From: Bacteroidota bacterium
Lineage (GTDB): Bacteria; Bacteroidota; Ignavibacteria; Ignavibacteriales; Melioribacteraceae
Assembly: GCA_021786655.1 (NCBI GenBank)
Contig: JAJYMU010000101.1
Location: forward strand, 1 to 5,593
DNA: 5,593 bases
Direction of reading: 5' to 3'
Below are positions 1 to 5,593 of this stretch, one piece after another. Each line of letters opens with the position of its first letter. The stretch's first letter is position 1. The notes below the pieces were generated by a model. That model saw only the letters and a list, made by a program, of their open reading frames with translations, was not told the DNA's origin and made no database searches. Made by a program: the position numbers and the translations under genes.

Positions 1-2817
1 CGGCTGACCGTCGATTGTAAGTTCCAGCTCTCCGCTCTTTTCAATTTCAACGATTTGGCTCTTATTCATTTCCTTGATCGCATTAGTCAACGCCTTAACC
101 AGCTTGCCGTATTTCGGTCCCACTACTTTGAAATTCGGTTTCGCTGTTTTGTTAACGATGGAAGAATCATCTTCAAGAATTACCAATTCTTTGATGTTTA
201 CTTCTTCAAGAATTACATCTTTCATTTTTTCAAGAGCGTCTTTTTTCGATTTGTCGATCGCAACCATAATCTTAAGGAGCGGCTGGCGAACTTTCAAATT
301 GTTTTTCGCGCGAATAGACCGAGTCAAGAATACGATCCGCTGGGCAATATCCATTTTAACTTCAAGCTCCGGCTCGGAATAAGTCGTCGCCGGGAAATTT
401 GCAAGATGTACCGACTCGAAATTTTCCTTCTTCGTAACAGAGTTTAAATTTTGATACAACTCTTCTGCAATAAACGGAGCGAAGGGCGAGGTCAATTTTG
501 CAACCGTAACCAAGCATTCGTATAATGTTTGATATGCCGAGAGTTTGTTTTTATTTATTTCTGATTTCCAAAAACGCCTTCTGCTGCGACGAACATACCA
601 GTTGGAAAGCTGATTAATAGTGAAACTTGAAACCTGACGCGCTGCTTTCGTAACGTCGTAATTCTCCATCAGTTCATCATATTCTTTGACAAGCGAATTA
701 AGTTTCGAAATTATCCAGCGGTCTATTTCCGGTCTTTCGTTATACGGGACTGCATGTTCGGAAAAATCAAACTTATCTATGTTAGCATAGAGCACAAAGA
801 AATTGTACGTGTTCACCAAAGTGCCGAAGAATTTTCTCTGAACTTCAGCCATTCCTTCTTCATCAAACAAGGTCGGTTTCCAAGGAGGACTGGTTGTAAC
901 CAAATACCAACGCGTTGCGTCGGCACCGTACTTATTAAAAAGCTGAAACGGGTCAACTGTGTTGCCGCGCGACTTGGACATTTTCTGTCCGTTCTTGTCG
1001 AGGATCAATTCATTCACAATTAAATTCTTATACGTTACGCTGTCGAACAACATGGTTCCGATCGCGTGCAGAGTGTAGAACCATCCGCGGGTTTGATCGA
1101 TACCTTCGCAAATAAAATCGCTGGGATAACTTTCCTTAAACAGTTCTTGATTCTCAAACGGGTAGTGAAACTGCGCGAACGGCATTGCGCCGCTGTCGAA
1201 CCAAACATCTATCAGTTCCGGCGTGCGTTTATAAATTTTTCCGTTTCGTACAAACTTAACTTCATCAACAAAAGGTTTATGAAGATCAATTTCGCTCGCA
1301 GGCAAATTCTTTACAGAAATTTTCTTGCCGTCTCTCTCAACAAATCCTTCTTTCAATTCGTTGATCGATCCGATAACAAACATGTTGCCGTCGTCGTCGA
1401 GCCATATCGGTAGCGGCGTTCCCCAATATCTATCGCGTGAAAGTGACCAATCTTTATTTTCTTCAAGCCAATTTCCAAAACGACCTGAACCAACTTCAGG
1501 CGGACACCAATTGATTGTATTGTTTAGTTCGATCATCCGTTTTGCGACATCGGTTGTGCGGATGTACCAGCTATCGCGCGCGTAATAAATCAATGGATTA
1601 TCGCAGCGCCAGCAGTGCGGGTAAGAGTGAGTATAATCGTTTCCGGCTCTGAAAATTAATCCGCGTTCTTTCAGATTACGAATGACATCAGGATCAACAC
1701 CTTTTTCTTCGTGAGTATCAAACTGAATTGTCTTAACGAGTCTTCCGGCAAAGTCTTTCACTTCTTCGGTAAATCTTCCGCTCTTTGTAACCGGCTGAAC
1801 AAATGGTAAATTGAATTTCTTAGAAACCTCGTAGTCGTCCGCGCCGAATGCCGGTGCGATGTGAACTACTCCGGAACCGTCTTCCGTGCTGACAAAATCT
1901 CCGGGAATGATGTACCACGCTTTTTTATCAACCGGTATGTATGAATAAAGAGGTTCGTATTCTCTATTCAACAAAGCCGAACCTTTCAATTTTTCCAGCA
2001 GTTCATATTCTTCTTTAATCACTGAAAGCCGGGCTTCGGCGAGATACATAACGCCGTGTTTTTCCGTTTTGATTTTCACGTAATCAATGTCGGTTCCAAC
2101 TGCGAGTGCAACATTTGAAATCAATGTCCAAGGAGTTGTCGTCCAAACAAGAACCGATGCGTCTTCATCTCTCAATTTGAATTTGACATAAACATTCGGA
2201 TCTTGAACTTCATCGTAACCCAAAGCAAGTTCATGCGATGAAAGGGGAGTTTCGCAGTGAGGGCACTGCGGAACAATCTTAAATCCTTTGTAGATCAATC
2301 CTTTTTTGAAATACTCTGAGAGTGCCCACCAAACCGATTCGATGTACTCGTTCGTGCAAGTGATATACGGATCGTCAAGATTGATCCAGTAACCCATGCG
2401 TTCGGTAAGTGTGCGCCAGCCTTCTTTCATTTCGATGTGATGATAAACCAAATCCTTGGCTTTCTTGTTGAAAGCTGCAACGCCGTATTTTTCAATATCG
2501 GATTTTTGCGTGAAGTCTAATTCTTTTTCTAGTGCAATTTCTATCGGAAGTCCGTGAGTGTCCCAGCCCGCTTTACGGTGAACTTGAAAACCTTTCATGG
2601 TTTTGTAACGGCATACCAAATCTTTCAATGCTCTTGCCATTACGTGATGAATACCGGGACGACCGTTTACCGTTGGCGGTCCCTCATAAAATGTGAACGG
2701 TTTTGATTCCGGTCGTAAAGAAACGCTCTTTTCAAATATTTGGTGTTCATTCCAAAATTTTAGTATCGATTCTTCGATCTTGGGATAACTTATTTTTTCA
2801 TCAAATTGTTTGAACAT
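1..2817 (-). CDS. ileS: Isoleucyl-tRNA synthetase, type 2 (IleRS2-like), 3' end outside the window
   Basis: Cytoplasmic class I aminoacyl-tRNA synthetase that activates isoleucine with ATP, charges tRNA-Ile and edits mischarged valine. The frame is open from the ATG at 2817 to the left edge, giving 939 residues with no stop. Type 2 enzymes usually exceed 1,000 residues, so the C-terminus is missing here. Visible in order: GPPTVNGRPGIHH (residues 46-58, HIGH region), GWDTHGLPIE (84-93), a Cys-x2-Cys knuckle (185/188), TTTPWTL of the CP1 editing domain (226-232), the editing-pocket GADD (325-328), a second knuckle CWRC (402-405), WFDSGAMPFAQ (539-549), GIDQTRGW (572-579), KMSKS (612-616), then the helical anticodon-binding region. 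HIGH is replaced by GIHH, with positions 1 and 3 swapped. The start follows a 33-bp gap after the upstream stop and has only a weak purine stretch (GCAGAG) before it. Identity is certain; assignment to type 2 is strong inference. Confidence 0.97.
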   Translation of the reverse strand, partial: MFKQFDEKISYPKIEESILKFWNEHQIFEKSVSLRPESKPFTFYEGPPTVNGRPGIHHVMARALKDLVCRYKTMKGFQVHRKAGWDTHGLPIEIALEKELDFTQKSDIEKYGVAAFNKKAKDLVYHHIEMKEGWRTLTERMGYWINLDDPYITCTNEYIESVWWALSEYFKKGLIYKGFKIVPQCPHCETPLSSHELALGYDEVQDPNVYVKFKLRDEDASVLVWTTTPWTLISNVALAVGTDIDYVKIKTEKHGVMYLAEARLSVIKEEYELLEKLKGSALLNREYEPLYSYIPVDKKAWYIIPGDFVSTEDGSGVVHIAPAFGADDYEVSKKFNLPFVQPVTKSGRFTEEVKDFAGRLVKTIQFDTHEEKGVDPDVIRNLKERGLIFRAGNDYTHSYPHCWRCDNPLIYYARDSWYIRTTDVAKRMIELNNTINWCPPEVGSGRFGNWLEENKDWSLSRDRYWGTPLPIWLDDDGNMFVIGSINELKEGFVERDGKKISVKNLPASEIDLHKPFVDEVKFVRNGKIYKRTPELIDVWFDSGAMPFAQFHYPFENQELFKESYPSDFICEGIDQTRGWFYTLHAIGTMLFDSVTYKNLIVNELILDKNGQKMSKSRGNTVDPFQLFNKYGADATRWYLVTTSPPWKPTLFDEEGMAEVQRKFFGTLVNTYNFFVLYANIDKFDFSEHAVPYNERPEIDRWIISKLNSLVKEYDELMENYDVTKAARQVSSFTINQLSNWYVRRSRRRFWKSEINKNKLSAYQTLYECLVTVAKLTSPFAPFIAEELYQNLNSVTKKENFESVHLANFPATTYSEPELEVKMDIAQRIVFLTRSIRAKNNLKVRQPLLKIMVAIDKSKKDALEKMKDVILEEVNIKELVILEDDSSIVNKTAKPNFKVVGPKYGKLVKALTNAIKEMNKSQIVEIEKSGELELTIDGQP

Positions 2818-2850
2818 TTTTTCTCTGCAAATGAATTGTGTTCCGAAAAT

Positions 2851-3468
2851 TTAGTCTTCTTCTGATTCGTAATTCTTAATGAGTTCTCTTTCAGCGGCAA
2901 TGAATTCCTTCAACCGTCTTTCTATTTGATTTTTTCTTTCCAGCATGTCGTCGGCACGTTTCTGAGATTCGAACAAAAGTTTTTCGGCTTTCAGTTTTGC
3001 ATCTTCAACAATTATCTGCGCTTCCTTATGCGCGTTTGCCAACTCCCTGCTGCCGTCGTCGGGTTTAACTTTACTTTGAGCGAGACTTTTTTGCAAAATG
3101 ATCAGTTCGGAAACCACCATACCGAAAAACGCCATCGCGCCGAGTGTAATGTTCCGGAGGATGTAAAGAATCATATTCTCTACGAGGAGCGCGCTCAATC
3201 CGAAGTACTCGCTAAACATCGAAACCAAAAGAACGCTGATAAAAGCGGAAGCGACGATTACCGCGAAAACAACTTTGCCTCCGTGATTATACGTCAGCGT
3301 TTTATTGATCAACCAACCGCATGCAAATGCGAACACCGAAAGAACAAACCAAACCGAAAAATTTTGGTAGCCGGCTTTGAAAACGTCGGTGCTCAAAAAG
3401 TTGGATGCAAAAATAATGACGGCAAGAAGTCCAGGTGTCAGATAGTAAATTTTTTTCTTTTCTATCAC
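2851..3468 (-). CDS. Unrecognised four-span membrane protein with cytoplasmic DivIVA-like coiled-coil tail
   Basis: I do not recognise this 205-residue protein as a named family. Hydrophobic segments lie near residues 8-25, 37-55, 65-86 and 98-125. Lysines sit at the N-terminus (KKK, 4-6), in the middle loop (NKTLTYNHGGK, 55-65) and just after span 4, so the positive-inside rule puts both ends in the cytoplasm. After a short polar linker with PDDG (136-139), residues about 141-198 are rich in Ala, Lys, Glu and Leu with no Pro or Gly. They form a probable long coiled coil ending in an acidic ESEED tail. The segment around EDAKLKAE (155-162) resembles KEAELKSA (94-101) of the DivIVA protein two genes upstream. 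The start is GTG, overlapping the phosphorylase stop as GTGA; no ATG lies near, and the next Met is residue 84. A role as a membrane anchor or partner of DivIVA is inference. A stator-like or generic coiled-coil membrane protein is also possible. Confidence 0.88.
   Translation of the reverse strand: MIEKKKIYYLTPGLLAVIIFASNFLSTDVFKAGYQNFSVWFVLSVFAFACGWLINKTLTYNHGGKVVFAVIVASAFISVLLVSMFSEYFGLSALLVENMILYILRNITLGAMAFFGMVVSELIILQKSLAQSKVKPDDGSRELANAHKEAQIIVEDAKLKAEKLLFESQKRADDMLERKNQIERRLKEFIAAERELIKNYESEED
3465..3468 (-). promoter_or_regulatory. GTGA stop-start overlap, phosphorylase to membrane protein
   Basis: The membrane-protein GTG start (3468-3466) overlaps the phosphorylase TGA stop (3467-3465). 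The only upstream purine-rich candidates are GAGG, about 13 nt away, and AAAGAAG, 2 nt away. Neither is well placed, so translation probably depends on coupling to the upstream gene. Confidence 0.7.
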
Positions 3469-4286
3469 AGCTTCTTTATCACCTCTTTCATTATCAATGT
3501 CATTTTAGGTTCGGCTTCCATTGCAGTGGCAATAATTTCTTCAACCTTAGCCGGTTTTAGCGAATCGGGAAAACATTCGTCGGTTACAACGCTTATTCCC
3601 AAGACTTTCATGCCCATGTGGTTGGCAACAATGTTTTCCGGTATCGTTGACATGCCGACTACATCTGCACCGGTTGCCCGCAAGAATCTGTATTCGGCTC
3701 TCGTTTCAAGGTTTGGTCCGGGCACGGCAACATAAACGCCTTTCTGAACTTTAATTTTATTTTCGAGCGCAACTTCTTCGGCAAGTTTTATCAGCCCAAG
3801 ATTATATGGTTCGCTCATATCGGGGAAACGCGGACCAAGATCATCTTCATTTTTTCCGATGAGCGGATTATCGCCCAGCAAATTGATATGATCAAGCATC
3901 AACATAACATCGCCGCGACGGTAAACCGGATTCATGCCGCCGCATGCATTGGATACAAGCAAAGTTTTGACTCCGAGAAATTTCATTACGCGAACCGGAT
4001 ATGTGATTTGCTGCATCGAGTATCCTTCGTAGTAATGAAACCGGCCTTGCATTGCAACAACATTTTTTCCGTTAATCTTTCCAAAGATCAGTTTACCGTG
4101 GTGAGATTCAACGGTTGACAGCGGGAAGTGAGGTAAGTCGGCATAATCAATTTCATGTTCGACGGAAATTTCTTTAACCAAACCGCCGAGACCGGTACCT
4201 AAAATAATTCCGGTTTCATAGTTAACGTTTGTCTTCTTTCTTATGACCGAAAGTGTTTCATTAACCATTTCCGAAAGAGCGCTCAT
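3465..4286 (-). CDS. Purine nucleoside phosphorylase, trimeric PNP/MTAP family (PNP-I)
   Basis: Cytosolic enzyme of purine salvage that cleaves purine (deoxy)ribonucleosides with phosphate to give the base and (deoxy)ribose-1-phosphate. The 273 residues match the length of trimeric PNPs. Recognisable parts are the phosphate loop GTGLG (30-34), STVESHHGKL (57-66), QGRFHYYEGY (80-89), SNACGGMNP (112-120), DHINLLGDNPL (132-142), PGPNLETRAEYR (189-200), VGMSTIPE (210-217) and VVTDECFPD (233-241). Matched to human PNP, Glu194 corresponds to purine-binding Glu201, Met212 to Met219 and His84 to His86, but Asp236 stands where human PNP has Asn243. His257 appears to be replaced by Val248. Asp at the Asn243 position is typical of methylthioadenosine phosphorylases and widens human PNP towards 6-aminopurines, so the substrate range is uncertain. 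The ATG overlaps the divIVA stop as ATGA and has a GGAG 8 nt upstream, which decides the start over Met7. punA-like, but exact symbol withheld. Confidence 0.95.
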   Translation of the reverse strand: MSALSEMVNETLSVIRKKTNVNYETGIILGTGLGGLVKEISVEHEIDYADLPHFPLSTVESHHGKLIFGKINGKNVVAMQGRFHYYEGYSMQQITYPVRVMKFLGVKTLLVSNACGGMNPVYRRGDVMLMLDHINLLGDNPLIGKNEDDLGPRFPDMSEPYNLGLIKLAEEVALENKIKVQKGVYVAVPGPNLETRAEYRFLRATGADVVGMSTIPENIVANHMGMKVLGISVVTDECFPDSLKPAKVEEIIATAMEAEPKMTLIMKEVIKKL

Positions 4287-4298
4287 AAAAGTTTCTCC
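4283..4298 (-). promoter_or_regulatory. Shine-Dalgarno GGAG and ATGA stop-start overlap, divIVA to phosphorylase
   Basis: GGAG (4298-4295) lies 8 nt before the phosphorylase ATG (4286-4284), which shares bases with the divIVA TGA stop (4285-4283). This is the clearest ribosome-binding site in the window and supports coupled translation by terminating or re-initiating ribosomes. It also decides the phosphorylase start. Confidence 0.75.
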
Positions 4299-4831
4299 AA
4301 GATGTCGTCAACATTTATTTCACTTTGTTCTTCTTGATTCTCAGATTCCTTCGGAACTTCTTTTTTCTTCTTCTGAGTATCGATTGTCTGCATATCGAGT
4401 TCAAGCAAGTTGGACTGCGTTTCAATCAATGCCTTGATCCGTGCGATCAAAAGTTTTCTCTCTTCTCTCAACTGCAACACCGAGTTCCGAATTTGGTTCG
4501 CGTTTTCTTTTGCTTTTTCAATCGACTGCGCGGATTTCAGTTCCGCCTCTTTCAGCATCAACGCAGTTTGCTTCTTTGCAGAATCAACAACTTTGTTTGT
4601 AGATTCGGTGGCGTTCAAAAGCGCTTGCTGAAAATTTTTCTCAATCCGTTTATATTCTTTCAGCTGCTCTTCCAGCTTATCTACATCGGTTTTAAATTTA
4701 TCGTTCTCAGATTGAATTCTTTCAAACTCATCCGATAATTTTTCAAGGAAGGCACGAACTTCATCTCTATCGTACCCGCGGACAGTCCGATTGAATTCTT
4801 GGTTCTTAATTCCAAACGGAGTGAATTTCAT
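4283..4831 (-). CDS. divIVA: DivIVA-domain coiled-coil protein
   Basis: DivIVA proteins bind curved or septal membrane through an N-terminal domain and recruit division, growth or chromosome-anchoring partners. The N-terminus shows the family signature: FTPFGIKNQEF (3-13), then VRGYDRDEVRAFL (17-29). Arg18, Gly19 and Tyr20 fall at the same positions as in the Bacillus subtilis protein, while the membrane-inserting Phe17 is Val. Residues about 30-145 are nearly continuous coiled coil rich in Lys, Glu, Ala and Gln, with an Ala-rich stretch at 85-111. A charged, probably disordered linker (152-172) leads to a short amphipathic end, VDDILEKLL (174-182). At 182 residues it is similar in size to short Firmicute homologues. 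It follows yggS after 29 bp and overlaps the phosphorylase by 4 bp. Upstream of the ATG is AAGGGCGGG, a possible weak ribosome site. The domain call is firm; what it organises in this organism is unknown. Confidence 0.93.
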   Translation of the reverse strand: MKFTPFGIKNQEFNRTVRGYDRDEVRAFLEKLSDEFERIQSENDKFKTDVDKLEEQLKEYKRIEKNFQQALLNATESTNKVVDSAKKQTALMLKEAELKSAQSIEKAKENANQIRNSVLQLREERKLLIARIKALIETQSNLLELDMQTIDTQKKKKEVPKESENQEEQSEINVDDILEKLL

Positions 4832-4860
4832 TTTTTTACCCGCCCTTAATGATAAATTTT

Positions 4861-5544
4861 TTATGCTTTAATCCGTTCTCCGAAGATTGCTGTTCCTATT
4901 CGCAGCATTGTAGCTCCTTCTTCGATAGCAATCTCAAAGTCGTTTGTCATTCCCATCGAAAGCTCTTTGAGCTCAAATCCGGATTCGTACAAAAATTCTT
5001 TTGTCTGTCTCAATCTAACAAAACATTTTCGAATTAATTCAAAATTATCCGTGTAAGGCGCCATCGTCATCAAACCGACCAATTTGAGATTTGGACTTCG
5101 GAAACAGTAATCAGACAATTCCAAAATTTCTTTTTCAGTTTGAAGTCCGTGCTTTGTCGCCTCTGACGAGGTTTTGATTTCTAAAAGAACATTTTGCGTC
5201 TTGCCGATCTGCTCTGCCTTGCGATTAATCTCATCGGCAAGTTTTATCGAATCGACGGAATGAATATAATCAGCGTGACTAATAATATATTTTACTTTGT
5301 TCGTTTGAAGATGCCCAATGAAATGCCAATTGAAATCACCGGAAATCAGTTCGGATTTTTCTTTAAGCTCATGTGCCTTATTCTCACCAAGGTCTTTCAA
5401 GCCAGCAACTAAGGCATCCTTTATAATTTCAATTGATTGAGTTTTACTCACTCCAATCAGCGTAATCTCAGAGCGCTTGCGACCGCATTTTTGGCAGATT
5501 TTCGCAATTTTTTCTTCAACTTTATTAAGATTTTCTCGAATCAT
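4861..5544 (-). CDS. yggS: PLP-binding homeostasis protein (YggS/YlmE/PROSC family)
   Basis: Cytosolic, single-domain TIM-barrel protein that binds pyridoxal 5'-phosphate and helps balance B6 vitamers and amino/keto acid pools. No strong catalytic activity is known for the family. Its 227 residues match the usual length. Seen: GVSKTQ (31-36) with the PLP Schiff-base lysine at Lys34, DLGENKAHEL (51-60), WHFIGHLQTNK (73-83), HSVDS (95-99), LMTMAP (158-163) and the phosphate-binding end segment starting LSMGMTND (195-202) and continuing to RIGTAIFG (215-222). SMGMT replaces the commoner SMGMS, a mild change that keeps the hydroxyl. A Cys-x2-Cys pair (Cys17, Cys20) lies just before GRKRSEITLI, in a region usually lacking cysteines. 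The ATG at 5544 fits the usual N-terminal length. It has no convincing Shine-Dalgarno and lies about 20 nt after a predicted -10 box. It is the first gene of the cluster, next to divIVA as ylmE is near divIVA in Firmicutes. Confidence 0.96.
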   Translation of the reverse strand: MIRENLNKVEEKIAKICQKCGRKRSEITLIGVSKTQSIEIIKDALVAGLKDLGENKAHELKEKSELISGDFNWHFIGHLQTNKVKYIISHADYIHSVDSIKLADEINRKAEQIGKTQNVLLEIKTSSEATKHGLQTEKEILELSDYCFRSPNLKLVGLMTMAPYTDNFELIRKCFVRLRQTKEFLYESGFELKELSMGMTNDFEIAIEEGATMLRIGTAIFGERIKA

Positions 5545-5564
5545 CGCTCAAAAATAAGGGTGAA

Positions 5565-5593
5565 AATGTATTCCATATAGCCGTAAAAGTCAA
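5565..5593 (-). promoter_or_regulatory. Candidate sigma70-like promoter for the yggS-ileS operon
   Basis: Read on the minus strand, TTGACT (5593-5588) is followed after exactly 17 nt by TACATT (5570-5565), close to the TTGACA and TATAAT consensus with ideal spacing. Initiation about 7 nt downstream would leave a 5' leader of roughly 12-14 nt before the yggS ATG. The -35 box touches the window edge, so further upstream elements cannot be seen. Members of the FCB group can use different promoter consensus sequences, so function is inferred. Confidence 0.45.

Noticed and set aside
170..216. 14-nt direct repeat TCTTCAAGAATTAC at 170-183 and 203-216
   Set aside because: It lies inside ileS and encodes similar Val-Ile-Leu-Glu stretches in a beta-rich part of the protein. 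There are only two copies, 33 nt apart, so local coding similarity or chance explains it.
55..1585. Several plus-strand open frames of 86-130 codons across the ileS region
   Set aside because: All are antisense to ileS, whose motifs are in one uninterrupted frame through this region. The plus-strand products are Phe/Arg/Ser-rich and match nothing.
2818..2850. Gap between the membrane gene and ileS examined for a terminator or T-box-like control of ileS
   Set aside because: Only 33 bp with no inverted repeat, so there is no room for a T-box leader; ileS appears to be read from the upstream operon.
3448..3463. T-rich run that might be a terminator or slippery site
   Set aside because: On the coding strand it is an A-rich run encoding the Lys-rich start of the membrane protein. 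No stem precedes it and the frame is intact.
2926..3735. Plus-strand open frame of 269 codons opposite the membrane protein and the phosphorylase
   Set aside because: It lies antisense to two well-supported genes, crosses their junction, shows no recognisable motif and has a composition (Asn/His/Lys-rich) typical of an antisense shadow.
4832..4860. Gap between yggS and divIVA examined for a terminator or promoter
   Set aside because: 29 bp of AT-rich sequence with no stem-loop and no convincing -35/-10 pair; best read as an ordinary intra-operon spacer.

Overview
The window is a single run of five genes, all on the minus strand and packed almost end to end. It is read from the right edge (about 5593) to the left edge (1). 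In transcription order the genes are a PLP-binding homeostasis protein (yggS/ylmE family, 4861-5544), a DivIVA-domain coiled-coil protein (4283-4831), a trimeric-type purine nucleoside phosphorylase (3465-4286), an unrecognised protein with four membrane spans and a cytoplasmic coiled-coil tail (2851-3468), and isoleucyl-tRNA synthetase (1-2817, 3' end beyond the window). A sigma70-like promoter fits at the extreme right edge, just before yggS. The gaps are 29 bp, a 4-bp overlap, a 4-bp overlap and 33 bp, with no visible terminator between genes, so this looks like one operon. No gene-free stretch exceeds 50 bp. I see no RNA gene, mobile element, CRISPR array or long repeat.

Organism: the base composition is moderately AT-rich, by eye near 40% GC. 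Shine-Dalgarno sequences are weak or absent apart from one GGAG before the phosphorylase. The IleRS is the GIHH-type form that I recall from Bacteroidota. Unlike the Bacteroides enzymes I remember, it keeps Cys-x2-Cys knuckles in the editing insertion, and the cluster carries divIVA. Together these suggest the Ignavibacteria/Chlorobi side of the FCB group. This is inference from protein character, not a database match.

How the genes fit together: yggS(ylmE), divIVA and ileS in that order recall the cluster downstream of the division genes in Firmicutes (ylmE-sepF-ylmG-ylmH-divIVA-ileS in Bacillus subtilis). Here sepF, ylmG and ylmH are not between yggS and divIVA, while a phosphorylase and a membrane protein are inserted between divIVA and ileS. 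The inserted membrane protein ends in an Ala/Lys/Glu-rich coiled coil that resembles the coil of the neighbouring DivIVA, which makes it a candidate partner.

Most of the window is housekeeping sequence. The observations most worth following are the uncharacterised membrane-anchored coiled-coil protein and the swapped HIGH motif (GIHH) of IleRS. The latter predicts natural high-level mupirocin resistance. A smaller one is an Asn-to-Asp change at the base-recognition position of the phosphorylase.
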